From NCBI GenBank assembly GCA_035760965.1, contig DASTRY010000050.1:1-64000 (forward strand): DNA of 64,000 bases. Reading direction: 5' to 3'. The notes below the pieces were generated by a model. The model was not told where the DNA came from, searched no databases, and saw only the letters and a program-made list of their open reading frames with translations. The stretch is from JADGHX01 sp035760965. GTDB lineage: Bacteria; Pseudomonadota; Gammaproteobacteria; Steroidobacterales; Steroidobacteraceae. Shown here piece by piece: positions 1 through 12,165 of this stretch (position 1 is the first letter of the stretch; the number at the start of each line of letters is the position of its first letter). A program made the translations under genes and the position numbers.

Positions 1-2716
<2,716 letters not shown>

Positions 2717-2727
<11 letters not shown>

Positions 2728-2752
2728 GACGAGGAGGTTGGCCGGTCAGCAT
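2717..2752 (-). CDS. Possible 11-codon leader ORF overlapping the rpoD start
   Basis: Reads MLTGQPPRHDT then TAA. It has a strong Shine-Dalgarno (AGGGGGA) 6 nt before its ATG, while the rpoD ATG at 2727 has none. It overlaps the first codons of rpoD in another frame, so it could supply ribosomes to rpoD by translational coupling. No homologue is known to me; it could be chance. Confidence 0.35.
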
Positions 2753-2814
2753 TCGATCCCCCTATGTGAGCCTCGGCGAAGACCAACTCAAGGGGCGCCG
2801 AAGAAAAGCGCGCA

Positions 2815-2843
2815 ATTCTATTGGAGAGTCGCGCGCCTGCCAA
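2815..2843 (-). promoter_or_regulatory. Sigma-70 promoter for rpoD
   Basis: On the minus strand TTGGCA, 17 nt, TAGAAT. It lies in the 147-bp gap after dnaG, with a predicted 5' leader of about 80 nt before the 2727 ATG. It would let rpoD be transcribed apart from dnaG. Confidence 0.65.
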
Positions 2844-2874
2844 ATCCATCGACGGCGGCGGGCCCCGCGAGATC

Positions 2875-4707
2875 TCAGGAACGCGCCGGTCGACGGGTAA
2901 CAAGTCGTGTAAATTCAATACGTTCGGTCTCGTTCAGAGCATCCATGCCGTGTTGACTGATGCGGGCATTCAGGGTCTCGAAGCGCCGCGTATCGGCCAG
3001 CTCGGCGAGCTTCAGCAAGGCGGCGCGCAGCTCGCCGGCCGCGGTGGCGGAGTCGGTGATCACGTCGTCCTTTTGAAGAAGCTTTACCAGCGATTCCTGT
3101 TCCGGTCTGTCGGCCCATCGCTGGATAACTTGACCCGAGGACTGCGCCGGCTGGGTACGGAGGTTGTCGAGGAGCTCGCGGAGCAGGTCGATTCCGGCCT
3201 CTTCGACACGGTCGAGCCCGGCGCGTTCCTCTGGGCGCACATCTGCGGCGATCTGAGGGAACCGTAGCAAGCGATCTACCGCCTGGCGAACCAGGCTGCC
3301 GCGGCCGGCGCTCGTCTGAGCGCGTCCGGGCTGGCGGCGCGGGGGCAGCCCGCGAGGGGCGGCGGTGGACGGCGCCGGCTCGGCGGCCTCGCGCGAAAGC
3401 TTCGCGCCGGCATTCCAGAGCTCGGCAAGCCGCTGCGCCGGCAGCTTTATCGCCTCCGCCACCCGGCCCAGCAGGAGCTCGTGATAAACGCCGGGCGGGA
3501 CCTTCGCGAGCAGCGGCCGGGCCGCTTCCGCAAAGCGCGCGCGACCGTCGGCGTGCGAGAGGTCCACCTGCTCGGCGAGCGAGCGCACGAAGTACTCCGA
3601 GAGCGGCAGCGCCTGCGCGAGCCGCGCTTCGAATGCGTCGCGTCCTTCTTCACCCACCAGCGAATCCGGGTCGTGGCCTTCGGGAAGGAACAGGAAACGC
3701 AGCTCGCGTCCTTCCCGGGCTTCGGGCAGCGCGTGCTGGAGCGCGCGCCAGGCTGCGGCACGCCCGGCGCGGTCGCCGTCGAATGCGAACACGACTTCGC
3801 TCACGAGGCGAAACACTCTCTTCAGATGCTCCGGCGTGGTCGCGGTGCCGAGCGTCGCCACGGCGTACTGAATTCCGGATTGATGGAGACGCACCGTGTC
3901 CATGTAGCCTTCGACGATCAGAAGGCGCTTCAGGCTTACACGCGCCTGACGCGTCTCGTACAGCCCGTACAGCTCGCGGCCCTTGTGGAAGAGCGCGGTC
4001 TCCGGCGAGTTCAGGTACTTCGGCTCGCCCTGGTCGATGATACGGCCGCCGAACGCGATGACTCGGCCACGCGCGTCACGGATCGGGAACATGATGCGGT
4101 CGCGGAAGCGGTCGTAGTGACGCTCGCCCTCGCGCGCCTGGCCCCGCTCCCGTTCGACGATGAGACCGAGCTCGGCGAGCTGCTTGCGCGCCTCCTCGGT
4201 GCCGCCGAAGCGCCGCAGCACCTCGTTCCAGGCATTCGGCGCGTAGCCGATGGCGAAGCGCTCGAGCGTCTCGCTCGTCAGGCCGCGATTGCGCACGTAC
4301 TGACTGGCGCGCGCGTCGCGCGCGAGCTGCTCCATATAAAAGCGCGCCACCTTCCCCATGAGCTCGAACGCGTCGTCATCGATGCGCCGCGGGCCCGAGG
4401 CGTCGCCGCCTTCGTGCGGGACCTCGAGCCCGAGCCGGCTCGCCAGGTCCTCCACCGCCTCCGGAAAGGAGAGGCGGTCGTAGCTCATCAGGAACCCGAG
4501 TACGGTACCGTGCGCACCGCAGCCGAAGCAGTGATAGAACTGCTTCTCCGGGCTCACCCAGAACGAGGGCGTCTTCTCCCCGTGGAACGGGCAGCACGCC
4601 TTGTACTCGCGCCCGGATTTCTTGAGCGGCACGCGCGCGCCGATGATCTCCGCGATGTCCGCGCGGGCGATCAGCTCGTCGATGAAGGCTTGGGGGATGC
4701 GGCCCAT
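2875..4707 (-). CDS. dnaG: DNA primase DnaG
   Basis: Synthesises RNA primers at the replication fork. 610 residues, within the usual range. N-terminal CHC2 zinc finger: C39, H42, C60, C63 (CPFHGEKTPSF ... YHCFGC). The central RNA-polymerase/TOPRIM domain has the EGYMD and FDGDRAG acidic motifs. The C-terminal region is the DnaB-interacting helical part. It is upstream of rpoD as in the classical macromolecular synthesis operon, but rpsU is not adjacent: rpsU-yqeY lie 7.5 kb away on the other strand. Confidence 0.97.
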   Translation of the reverse strand: MGRIPQAFIDELIARADIAEIIGARVPLKKSGREYKACCPFHGEKTPSFWVSPEKQFYHCFGCGAHGTVLGFLMSYDRLSFPEAVEDLASRLGLEVPHEGGDASGPRRIDDDAFELMGKVARFYMEQLARDARASQYVRNRGLTSETLERFAIGYAPNAWNEVLRRFGGTEEARKQLAELGLIVERERGQAREGERHYDRFRDRIMFPIRDARGRVIAFGGRIIDQGEPKYLNSPETALFHKGRELYGLYETRQARVSLKRLLIVEGYMDTVRLHQSGIQYAVATLGTATTPEHLKRVFRLVSEVVFAFDGDRAGRAAAWRALQHALPEAREGRELRFLFLPEGHDPDSLVGEEGRDAFEARLAQALPLSEYFVRSLAEQVDLSHADGRARFAEAARPLLAKVPPGVYHELLLGRVAEAIKLPAQRLAELWNAGAKLSREAAEPAPSTAAPRGLPPRRQPGRAQTSAGRGSLVRQAVDRLLRFPQIAADVRPEERAGLDRVEEAGIDLLRELLDNLRTQPAQSSGQVIQRWADRPEQESLVKLLQKDDVITDSATAAGELRAALLKLAELADTRRFETLNARISQHGMDALNETERIEFTRLVTRRPARS

Positions 4708-4759
4708 GGGGAGTGGCCGATAGTTTAGCTGGCGTTGGGCGGCGCGCGCCTCGCGCCGC

Positions 4760-5881
4760 TCAGTTCGCTGCCGCGGACGAGCTCGGAGCGGGCGGGGGCT
4801 CGCTCGGGCCCGGCGCGCTGTCCTCGGTTTCCGGGGTCGTACAGAGCAGCGCGTGACGCTCGGCGCGCGGCTTCTTCGCGAGCTCGCGGACCGCGTCGTA
4901 GAACTCCGGCAGATTGCCGTTGTGGAGCGCTAGCAAGCGCGTGAACCCCGGAACGCAGTCGTAGTAGGTGGCCACCGACGCGAGGTGGGCGTTGTTCAGG
5001 CCCTCCTCGATCCAGTCGTCGTACCCGGAGCGGCCCCCGAGCTTCTTGTCCAGCGCGCGGATCTCGTCCGCCAGCTTCCTGAAGATGTCCGCTTTGCGCG
5101 CGCGCATTTCCTCGCGGGGAATGTCCTGTGCGTACAGGTCCGCGAGCTGCGCGCGAGTGCGCGTGAAGAGCGCAAGGTATTGCTGCTGATGCCGTCGTCG
5201 CGTCTTGTATCGCGCGAGGTCGCGCTCATGGCCTTGCGCTTTCAGCCAGCGCTCGAGGCCGGTTTCCTCCACCGTCACGGCGAACGCCTCGTTGAACTCG
5301 GAGTCGCCCGCGACGTAGACCACCTGGTGCGAGAGCTCGTGAAAGATGATCGCGGCGAGCTCATCGTCGCCGTAGCTCAGCATGGTGTTGAGCACCGGAT
5401 CCGAGAGCTTGCCGAGCGTCGAGTACGCCGGCACGCCGCCGACGACCACATCGAAACCCTTCTTGCGCAGCGCCGCCGCGAACTTCCGCGCGCCGCGCTC
5501 CGAGAAGTACCCGCGATACGCGACGCAGCCCGCGATGGGAAAGCACCAGCGCTTCGGCTTCACGGAGAACTCGGGCGCAGCAACGACGTTCCACACCACG
5601 TAGCGCCGCTTCACATCCGCGTAGGTGCGGTAGCTCGAGTTGTCGGGCAGCCCGAGCTCGCGCGAGGCGAACTGCCGGGCGGTGCGCACCTCGGTGAGGC
5701 GGGCGCGCAGGTCGTCCGAGGTGTGCGGGTCGGCGATGACCGCTTCGATGGGCTCACGCGCGTGTGACACCTGCCACTGGCCGCGCGCCGCCTGCGCCAG
5801 ATACATCGTGCCGCAAGCCGGCAGCATCGTCGTCGCCAGGACGATGAGCGCAAGCCGCGCGAGGCCGTGAACAGTTACCAT
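4760..5881 (-). CDS. Predicted lipoprotein aminopeptidase (HExxH family)
   Basis: 373 residues from the ATG at 5881. The N-terminus has a hydrophobic stretch ending in a lipobox (TMLPAC), so it is probably an outer-membrane or periplasmic lipoprotein. The zinc-binding HELSH motif sits in IIFHELSHQVVYV, with a downstream Glu-rich segment (NEAFAVTVEE). This pattern fits the predicted aminopeptidase family DUF/PF10023. The C-terminus is Pro/Ser/Ala-rich and probably disordered. The longer open frame upstream of 5881 is antisense to cca and not coding. Start codons of this gene and cca are 6 bp apart, so the two divergent promoters must lie inside the opposite genes. Confidence 0.82.
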   Translation of the reverse strand: MVTVHGLARLALIVLATTMLPACGTMYLAQAARGQWQVSHAREPIEAVIADPHTSDDLRARLTEVRTARQFASRELGLPDNSSYRTYADVKRRYVVWNVVAAPEFSVKPKRWCFPIAGCVAYRGYFSERGARKFAAALRKKGFDVVVGGVPAYSTLGKLSDPVLNTMLSYGDDELAAIIFHELSHQVVYVAGDSEFNEAFAVTVEETGLERWLKAQGHERDLARYKTRRRHQQQYLALFTRTRAQLADLYAQDIPREEMRARKADIFRKLADEIRALDKKLGGRSGYDDWIEEGLNNAHLASVATYYDCVPGFTRLLALHNGNLPEFYDAVRELAKKPRAERHALLCTTPETEDSAPGPSEPPPAPSSSAAAN

Positions 5882-5887
5882 TTGCCG

Positions 5888-7123
5888 ATGGAAGTGTACT
5901 TGGTTGGCGGCGCCGTACGGGATCGGCTGCTCGGCTTGCCCGTGCGCGAGCGCGACTGGGTGGTCGTCGGCGCGCGTCCGGACGAGCTCGAGCGTCAGGG
6001 TTACCTTCCGGTCGGCAAGGAATTCCCGGTCTTCTTGCACCCGGAGACCCGCGAGGAATACGCGCTCGCGCGCGTCGAGCGCAAGGTCGCGCCCGGCTAC
6101 AAGGGCTTCACGACGCAGTTCTCGCCCGACGTGACGCTCGAGGAGGACCTGAAGCGCCGCGATCTCACGATCAACGCGATGGCCGAGGACGCGGACGGCA
6201 ATGTCGTCGACCCGTTCAACGGCCGCGCCGATCTCGAGGCGCGCGTGCTGCGCCACGTCTCCGAGGCGTTCGTCGAAGATCCGGTGCGCGTTCTGCGCGT
6301 CGCGCGCTTCGCCGCCCGCTTCGCGCCGCTCGGGTTCACCATCGCGGACGAGACGCGCGCGCTCATGAAGCGCATCGTCGCCGCCGGCGAGGTCGCGGCG
6401 CTCGTGCCCGAGCGCGTGTGGAAAGAGACGAGCCGCGCGCTGTGCGAGCCGCGACCCGACGTTTACTTCGAGGTGCTGCGCGACTGCGGGGCGCTCGCCG
6501 TGATCTTCCCCGAGATCGATGCGCTCTTCGGCGTGCCGCAGCCGGCCCAGTGGCATCCGGAAATCGACACCGGCGTGCACGTCATGATGGCGTTGCGCTT
6601 GGCGGCGAAGATGGACGCGCCGCTCTCCGTGCGCTTCGCGGTGCTCGTGCACGACCTCGGCAAGGCGCGCACGCCGCCGCAGAAATGGCCCGCGCACCAT
6701 GGTCACGAGAGCCTCGGCGTCGAGCCGATCGAGGCGCTGTGCGCGCGGCTCAGAGTGCCGACGCAATTGCGCGAGCTGGCGTTGATCGTCTCGCGGTTTC
6801 ATACGCACGTGCATCGCGCCAACGAGCTGAAGCCGGCCACCGTGCTGAAGCTCTTCGAAGAAACCGACGCCTTCCGCCGACCGGAGCGCTTCGCGGAGTT
6901 TCTGATGGCATGCGAGTGCGACGCGCGCGGCCGGCTCGGTCTGGAAGACCGGCCCTATCCGCAGGCGGATTATCTGCGCCGGGCGATTGCTGCCGTGCTG
7001 CCCGTGAGTCTCACTGAAAACGAGAAGCAGGGCCTCGCCGGCCCGGCGTTCGGCGATAAGCTGCGCGAGAAGCGGTTGGCGGTGCTGACCGCGCTTCGAG
7101 ATTCCGTACGGGAGGACCCTTGA
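5888..7123 (+). CDS. cca: CCA tRNA nucleotidyltransferase, HD-domain type
   Basis: Adds or repairs the 3'-CCA of tRNA. 411 residues, close to the E. coli enzyme (412). The start at MEVYLVGGAVRD matches the family N-terminus; an upstream in-frame ATG at 5867 would add seven residues and is unlikely. The nucleotidyltransferase motif GGAVRDRLLG and the DWVVVG strand are at the N-terminus. RRDLTINAMA and the RFAARF motif follow. The C-terminal HD phosphohydrolase motif is VHDLGKA. It is followed 17 bp later by uppP on the same strand. Confidence 0.96.
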   Translation: MEVYLVGGAVRDRLLGLPVRERDWVVVGARPDELERQGYLPVGKEFPVFLHPETREEYALARVERKVAPGYKGFTTQFSPDVTLEEDLKRRDLTINAMAEDADGNVVDPFNGRADLEARVLRHVSEAFVEDPVRVLRVARFAARFAPLGFTIADETRALMKRIVAAGEVAALVPERVWKETSRALCEPRPDVYFEVLRDCGALAVIFPEIDALFGVPQPAQWHPEIDTGVHVMMALRLAAKMDAPLSVRFAVLVHDLGKARTPPQKWPAHHGHESLGVEPIEALCARLRVPTQLRELALIVSRFHTHVHRANELKPATVLKLFEETDAFRRPERFAEFLMACECDARGRLGLEDRPYPQADYLRRAIAAVLPVSLTENEKQGLAGPAFGDKLREKRLAVLTALRDSVREDP

Positions 7124-7139
7124 CGAAAGACGCTGACGC

Positions 7140-7958
7140 ATGAGCTGGCTCGACGCGCTGATTCTCGGCCTCGTCGAAGGCATCACCGAATTCCTCCCCA
7201 TCTCCAGCACCGGTCATCTGGTCCTCACGCGCTCGTTCCTCGGGCTCGAGGGCGACGACGTGAATCGCGCGCTCATCATCATTCAGGGCGCGGCGATCCT
7301 CGCCGTGTGCTGGGAGTACCGCGTGAAGCTGTGGCAGGTCGCCGCGGGCCTTGCGAAGCAGGGCGCACAGCGGTTCGTGCTGAACCTCATCATCGCGTTC
7401 ATCCCAGCCGCGGTGCTCGGGCTGCTGTTCAAGGACAAGATCGAGACGGTGCTCTTCGCGCCGGTGCCCGTCGCGCTCGCTCTGGTGATCGGCGGCGTGG
7501 TCATCCTGTGGGCCGAGCGGCGCAAGCATCGCGAGACGATCCGCACGGTCGACGAGGTGAAGCCGGGCGATGCGCTGAAGGTCGGCTTCGTGCAGTGTCT
7601 GGCGCTCTTTCCGGGTACGAGCCGCTCGGCCGCGACGATTCTTGGCGGGCTGTTCGTCGGCATGAGCCGCATCGCGGCCACCGAGTTCTCGTTCTTTCTC
7701 GCGATTCCGACGCTGCTCGCGGCCACGGGGCTCGAGCTGTGGGAGGCGCGGCACGAGCTGTCGTCCGCGGGCATCGGCCCGCTCGCGCTCAGCTCGGTGG
7801 TGTCGTTCATCGCCGCGCTGCTGAGCATTCGCTTTCTATTGCGCTTCGTCAGCCGTCACTCGTTCGCCGGGTTCGCGTGGTACCGCATCATCTTCGGCGG
7901 GCTGATTCTCGGCGCGTGGGCGCTCGGCTGGGTGCACTTCGACATTCAGAGCAAGTGA
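7140..7958 (+). CDS. uppP: Undecaprenyl-diphosphatase UppP (BacA)
   Basis: Recycles the undecaprenyl carrier lipid for cell-wall synthesis; integral inner-membrane protein. 272 residues with multiple hydrophobic segments. Signature motifs: EGITEFLPISSTGH near the N-terminus and PGTSRSAATI in the middle, the two BacA catalytic regions. Its 3' end overlaps the convergent methyltransferase gene by 13 bp. Confidence 0.96.
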   Translation: MSWLDALILGLVEGITEFLPISSTGHLVLTRSFLGLEGDDVNRALIIIQGAAILAVCWEYRVKLWQVAAGLAKQGAQRFVLNLIIAFIPAAVLGLLFKDKIETVLFAPVPVALALVIGGVVILWAERRKHRETIRTVDEVKPGDALKVGFVQCLALFPGTSRSAATILGGLFVGMSRIAATEFSFFLAIPTLLAATGLELWEARHELSSAGIGPLALSSVVSFIAALLSIRFLLRFVSRHSFAGFAWYRIIFGGLILGAWALGWVHFDIQSK

Positions 7959-9130
7959 CGCAGGTCCTGCACGGAGAACCCGCGCAGCGGCGCATCGAGC
8001 TCGCGTGCAAGCGCGATGGCCTTGAACGCCTCGCCCATCTCGCCCGGCAGTAGCAGCTGGCGCGCCTCGCTCGACTGACGCAGATCGCGCACCAGCGACT
8101 CGATGCCGAGCCCCAGCAGGAACGCGGCCTGCGTTGCGAACCCGCGAACCTGCAGGCCCGCGGCATCGGCGGCTTCGGCCACTCGCGTGAAATCCACCCA
8201 CGCCGTGATGTCCTGAACGCCGACGTTGATGAACGGATCGTCGTGGACGCGATGCTTGTAATGGCAGCGCAGCGTGCCTTCCATCCGTTGCGGGTGATAG
8301 TAGTGACTGCGCGGCAGGCCGTAGTCGAACAGCAGCATCACGCCGCGCTCGAGGCACTCCGCGAGGCTGGCGATCCAGGGCTCGACACGCAGGCACAGCT
8401 CGGTGCGATAGCCGTCGGGCAGCTCGTACGGCAGCTCGCGCGTGAGGCGTTGCCATGCGGCGGCGAGATCGGCGTCGGCCGTGCGCTCCAGTTCGACGAA
8501 TTCATGCGAGTCGCCGCGCGCGGTCCCCGCGTCTGCGGCGGCGACACCGAGCTCGCGCGCGGCGCCATCGCGGACGACGAGCCGACGGCAGGGCAGGGCA
8601 TCGAGCACTTCGTTCGCGAGCACGACACCCGTCAGCGGCTTCGAGGGCAGCCGATCGAACCACACGACGCGTTTGCGCAAGCGCTCGGGGAGCTGCTCGA
8701 TGCGCGTGCGCTGGCGGTCTCGCAGATCCGCGCTCACTTCGAGGATGGCGTAGCTCTCGGGCAGCGTGCCGAGCGAGGCGAGCGTTTCGAGCACGGTCGC
8801 GGCCATGCGGCCGGTGCCGGCGCCGAGCTCGAGAATGCTGCCGCCGGTGCGCTCCAGCACTTCACCGCACTGCCGCGCGACGCACACGCTGAAGAGGTCC
8901 GAGAGTTCCGGCGCCGTCGTGAAATCCCCGCCGGCACCGATCTTCGCGCCGCCCGCGCTGTAGTAGCCGAGGCCGGGCGCATACAGCGCGAGCTCCATGA
9001 ACGCCTCGAAGGACAACCACCCGCCGGCGGCGGCGATGCGCTCGCGGATCATCCGCGCCACGGCCTGCGAATGCTCTTCTTCAGCCGGGAAGAGCGGCGG
9101 TAGCGTTGAGGGCGGCGTGGATGTCGTCAT
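7946..9130 (-). CDS. MidA/NDUFAF7-like class I SAM-dependent methyltransferase
   Basis: 394 residues. Near the N-terminus is FEAFMELALYAPGLGYY, then GDFTTAPELSDLF, both hallmarks of the Methyltransf_28 (DUF185) family whose mitochondrial member methylates an arginine of complex I. The SAM-binding glycine motif is ILELGAGTGRMA. The bacterial substrate is not established. It is divergent from the pteridine reductase gene with 11 bp between starts. Confidence 0.88.
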   Translation of the reverse strand: MTTSTPPSTLPPLFPAEEEHSQAVARMIRERIAAAGGWLSFEAFMELALYAPGLGYYSAGGAKIGAGGDFTTAPELSDLFSVCVARQCGEVLERTGGSILELGAGTGRMAATVLETLASLGTLPESYAILEVSADLRDRQRTRIEQLPERLRKRVVWFDRLPSKPLTGVVLANEVLDALPCRRLVVRDGAARELGVAAADAGTARGDSHEFVELERTADADLAAAWQRLTRELPYELPDGYRTELCLRVEPWIASLAECLERGVMLLFDYGLPRSHYYHPQRMEGTLRCHYKHRVHDDPFINVGVQDITAWVDFTRVAEAADAAGLQVRGFATQAAFLLGLGIESLVRDLRQSSEARQLLLPGEMGEAFKAIALARELDAPLRGFSVQDLRHLL

Positions 9131-9141
9131 AATCCACTGCC

Positions 9142-9906
9142 ATGCCGTCGAAACGTAAGAACAACGAGCTGCTGACCGGCAAGACCGTCATGATCACCGG
9201 CGGGGCGCGGCGCATCGGCGCCACGCTGGCGCGCACGCTGCACGCCGCCGGCGCCAACATCGTGCTGCATTACCGGCGCTCGGCGGACGAGGCGAACGCG
9301 CTGGTGAAAGAGCTGAACGCCGTCCGGCGCGGCTCGGCCGTGCTCGAGCAGGCGGACCTGCTGGACGTGAGCCGCTATCACAAGCTCATCGACGCGGCGG
9401 TGACCGCGTTCGGCCAGCTCGATGTGCTGATCAACAATGCGTCCTCGTTCTATCCGACCGAGATCGGCGAGATCACGGAGGCGGACTGGAACGATCTCGT
9501 CGGCACGAACCTGAAAGCGCCGCTGTTCCTGTCGCAGGCCGCGGCGCCGGCGCTGCACCTGACCGAAGGCTTGATCCTGAATCTCGCGGACATTCACGGC
9601 ATGCGCCCTCTGCGTCGCTACCCCACGTACTGCGTGGCGAAGGCGGGGCTCATCATGCTCACGAAATCGCTCGCGCGCGAGCTTGGGCCGCACGTGCGCG
9701 TCAACGCGATCGCGCCCGGGCCGGTGATGTGGCCCGAGGACACGCCGGACAAGGCGCTGCAGAAGAAGATCATCGAGCGCACGGCACTCAAGCGCACCGG
9801 CTCGCCGGCCGATGTGGCGCGCGCCGCGTTGTTCTTCTGTGCCGAGGCGCCGTACGTCACGGGCCAGATTCTCGCGGTGGATGGCGGTCGCAGCGTCGGG
9901 TGGTAG
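9142..9906 (+). CDS. Pteridine reductase-type short-chain dehydrogenase
   Basis: 254 residues. N-terminal Rossmann motif TGGARRIGATLA. The arginine-rich HYRRSADEA after the second strand predicts NADPH use. Catalytic Tyr/Lys in YPTYCVAKAG. This N-terminal RRIG variant is typical of pteridine/dihydropteridine reductases (FolM/PTR1). The next genes are folK and folB, supporting a tetrahydropterin or folate role. Confidence 0.85.
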   Translation: MPSKRKNNELLTGKTVMITGGARRIGATLARTLHAAGANIVLHYRRSADEANALVKELNAVRRGSAVLEQADLLDVSRYHKLIDAAVTAFGQLDVLINNASSFYPTEIGEITEADWNDLVGTNLKAPLFLSQAAAPALHLTEGLILNLADIHGMRPLRRYPTYCVAKAGLIMLTKSLARELGPHVRVNAIAPGPVMWPEDTPDKALQKKIIERTALKRTGSPADVARAALFFCAEAPYVTGQILAVDGGRSVGW

Positions 9907-10079
9907 GTGCTGCGACTCTGAGCGGGCACTGCCCCACGGCGACCATTGAATTGGCGGCCAGCTCGAACGGTTTCTCGCGCCGAGCGAGCCGCGCAACTCG
10001 AGGCTGTTCTTCCGCTCGTCGGGCGCTGCGCGCATGCACGCGCGCCACGTACTCGCCGGCCCGGCGATGACCGCGCGCC

Positions 10080-10565
10080 TCACGCGGCAGGTACGCGCAT
10101 CATCGGGTGCGCGGCCCGGTCGAATTTCTCCCACAGCTCGCCGATCGTGACGTGCAGCGTCGGATGCACCGTCTCCGGCGCGAGATCGGCCATGGGGCCC
10201 AGCATGAACGCGCGCTTCACCAGGTCCGGCCGCGGCAGCTTGAGGCCGGGCTCCTCGTGCACGAGATCACCGTACAGGAGGATGTCGAGATCCATCGAAC
10301 GCGGCGCCCACTTCGGCGCCTCGCGCGGTCGCCCGCATGCCGTCTCGATCTCGCGCAGTCGCGCGACGACCTCGTGCACCGACAGATCCGTCGTGAAGCC
10401 GCTGACGAAGTTGATGAAGTCGTCGCCCTCGAAGCCGACCGCCTTGTTGCGATACCACGGCGAGAAGCGCACGCCCGGAAACGCCTGTGCCAGCGCGCGC
10501 GCGGCCTGCGCGAGATGCTTCTCCGGTTCGATGTTGCTGCCGGCGGCGACGAAGACCTGCGGCAT
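10080..10565 (-). CDS. folK: 2-amino-4-hydroxy-6-hydroxymethyldihydropteridine pyrophosphokinase
   Basis: Transfers pyrophosphate from ATP to hydroxymethyl-dihydropterin, the step before dihydropteroate synthase. 161 residues from ATG at 10565. It begins MPQVFVAAGSNIEPEKHL, the family N-terminus, and contains RSMDLDILLYGD and PRPDLVKRAFML, the ATP/Mg and pterin motifs. The upstream open frame belongs to folB in another phase. It starts 2 bp after the folB stop, so it is co-transcribed with folB and probably tsaD. Confidence 0.95.
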   Translation of the reverse strand: MPQVFVAAGSNIEPEKHLAQAARALAQAFPGVRFSPWYRNKAVGFEGDDFINFVSGFTTDLSVHEVVARLREIETACGRPREAPKWAPRSMDLDILLYGDLVHEEPGLKLPRPDLVKRAFMLGPMADLAPETVHPTLHVTIGELWEKFDRAAHPMMRVPAA

Positions 10566-10567
10566 GC

Positions 10568-10960
10568 TCAGGTCACCGCGGCGCCGGCCGGTGTGAGATC
10601 GGCCCGCGTCCGCTCGAGCGTGATGCCGACATCGCGTGAGCCGCGGATCGCGCCGGGCTTGTTCACCGACAGCCGGATCCACTCCACGCCGAATTCTTCG
10701 ATGACGAGCATGGCCGTGCGATGCGCCAGCGTCTCGACGAGCTTGAACTGCGAAGCCGCCACGAAGGCGATGATGCGCTTCGAGACCTTCTTGTAGTCGA
10801 TGGTGTCCGCCACCTCGTCGGTGAGCGCCGCGCGGCGGCAGTCCACCGGCATCTCGAGATCGATCACGACGGTCTGCTTGATCCGTCGCTCCCATTCGAT
10901 GAAGCCGATGATGCAGTCGATTTCGAGGCCGCGCAGGAAGATGCGATCGGAAGAGGTCAT
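10568..10960 (-). CDS. folB: Dihydroneopterin aldolase
   Basis: 130 residues from MTSSDRIFLRGLEIDCIIGF. Cleaves dihydroneopterin to hydroxymethyl-dihydropterin and glycolaldehyde. Family motifs seen are the GFIEWERRIKQ segment, DTIDYKKVSKRI, and the substrate-binding Glu in LVETLAHR. Upstream in-frame residues to 11086 lie inside tsaD and were not used. It sits between tsaD (13 bp upstream) and folK. Confidence 0.94.
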   Translation of the reverse strand: MTSSDRIFLRGLEIDCIIGFIEWERRIKQTVVIDLEMPVDCRRAALTDEVADTIDYKKVSKRIIAFVAASQFKLVETLAHRTAMLVIEEFGVEWIRLSVNKPGAIRGSRDVGITLERTRADLTPAGAAVT

Positions 10961-10973
10961 GCGGAATCCGCGG

Positions 10974-12056
10974 TCAGGAGAAATTCGGGTGGGCCGCTGC
11001 CGGCACGGCGCGCAGATCGCCGAGCGGCCAGCGCGCTCGGGCTTGGATGCCCAGCCCGTCGTGCTCGCCGGCGGCGAGACGCGCAAGCCCGGCGACGGCG
11101 ATCATCGCGGCATTGTCGGTGCAGAATTCGATGCGCGGATAGTAGACGCGTGCGCCGTATCGCGCCGCTTCCGCCGCCAGCCGTTCGCGCAGCGCGCGGT
11201 TCGCGCTCACGCCGCCCGAGACGACGAGCGTGTCGAGCCCGGTCTCTTCGAGCGCGCGCATCGCCTTGGCGACCAGCGTATCGGCGATCGCGTCCTGCAC
11301 GGCGTAAGCGATATCGGCGCGGCGGGCATCCGTCAGGTTCTCCTCGCGCGTGGCGTGCAGGACTGCGGTTTTCAGCCCCGAAAAGCTGAATTCGAGGCCG
11401 GGGCGGTCGCGCATCGGACGCGGCAGATGCAGAGCCCCCGGACGCCCGGAGGCGGCAAGCCGCGCGAGCTCAGGCCCGCCGGGGTACGGGAGGCCGAGCA
11501 GCTTCGCGGCTTTGTCGAAGGCTTCGCCCGCAGCGTCGTCGCGTGTTTCACCGAGCAGGGTGTAGCGCCCGATGCCCTGCACACCGATGAGCATGGTGTG
11601 CCCGCCGGACACCAGCAGTGCGATGTGCGGGAAGGGCGGCGGATCGGGCTCGAGCAGCGGAGCGAGCAGGTGCCCCTCGAGGTGGTGAACGCCGATGGCC
11701 GGGACATCCCAGGCGTACGCAAGGCTACGCGCGAGCGCGGCGCCGGTGAGCAGCGCGCCGATGAGTCCCGGACCGGCCGTATAAGCGATGCCCTCGATGC
11801 CCAGCGCAGCCGCTGCGCCGGCGGCGCTCATCGCCTTGGGGATGCCCAGCGCCCGGCTCGTTTGCTCCAGAGCCGCGTTCACGAGCGGTAACAACCGCCG
11901 CACGTGATCGCGCGAGGCCAGCTCCGGGACCACCCCGCCGAAGGCGCGATGCAGGTCGATCTGGCTGAACAACTCGTGCGCGAGCAAGCCCTTGCGACGG
12001 TCGAGGACCGCCACGGCGCTTTCGTCGCAGGAGGATTCGATCGCCAGGATGCGCAT
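10974..12056 (-). CDS. tsaD: tRNA threonylcarbamoyladenosine biosynthesis protein TsaD
   Basis: Transfers threonylcarbamoyl to A37 of tRNAs reading ANN codons, with TsaB/TsaE. 360 residues from MRILAIESSCDES. The metal-binding histidines are in GVHHLEGHLLAP. ATP-site motifs include VSGGHT and VVSGGVSANR. The upstream ATG at 12089 would add 11 residues not found in the family. Divergent from rpsU, as in many gammaproteobacteria. Confidence 0.96.
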   Translation of the reverse strand: MRILAIESSCDESAVAVLDRRKGLLAHELFSQIDLHRAFGGVVPELASRDHVRRLLPLVNAALEQTSRALGIPKAMSAAGAAAALGIEGIAYTAGPGLIGALLTGAALARSLAYAWDVPAIGVHHLEGHLLAPLLEPDPPPFPHIALLVSGGHTMLIGVQGIGRYTLLGETRDDAAGEAFDKAAKLLGLPYPGGPELARLAASGRPGALHLPRPMRDRPGLEFSFSGLKTAVLHATREENLTDARRADIAYAVQDAIADTLVAKAMRALEETGLDTLVVSGGVSANRALRERLAAEAARYGARVYYPRIEFCTDNAAMIAVAGLARLAAGEHDGLGIQARARWPLGDLRAVPAAAHPNFS

Positions 12057-12073
12057 CACGCCTCCAGACCCCT

Positions 12074-12103
12074 TTGCCTTTTCATGCACGGGTCCATTAG
12101 AAT
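12074..12103 (+). promoter_or_regulatory. Promoter for rpsU-yqeY
   Basis: TTGCCT, 18 nt, TAGAAT on the plus strand in the tsaD-rpsU divergent gap. Its -35 lies just upstream of the tsaD start. The -10 hexamer is the same as in the rpoD promoter. Confidence 0.55.
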
Positions 12104-12165
12104 GCCCGGCCCCGCATTCTGCGGTCCGCGCGTAATTTAAGCCAAATCAAGGGTTTGAGGTTTCG

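Noticed and set aside
4760..7210. 816-codon minus-strand frame reaching from the aminopeptidase through cca
   Set aside because: Only the part up to 5881 looks like a protein; the rest is antisense to cca, whose sense product is unmistakable.
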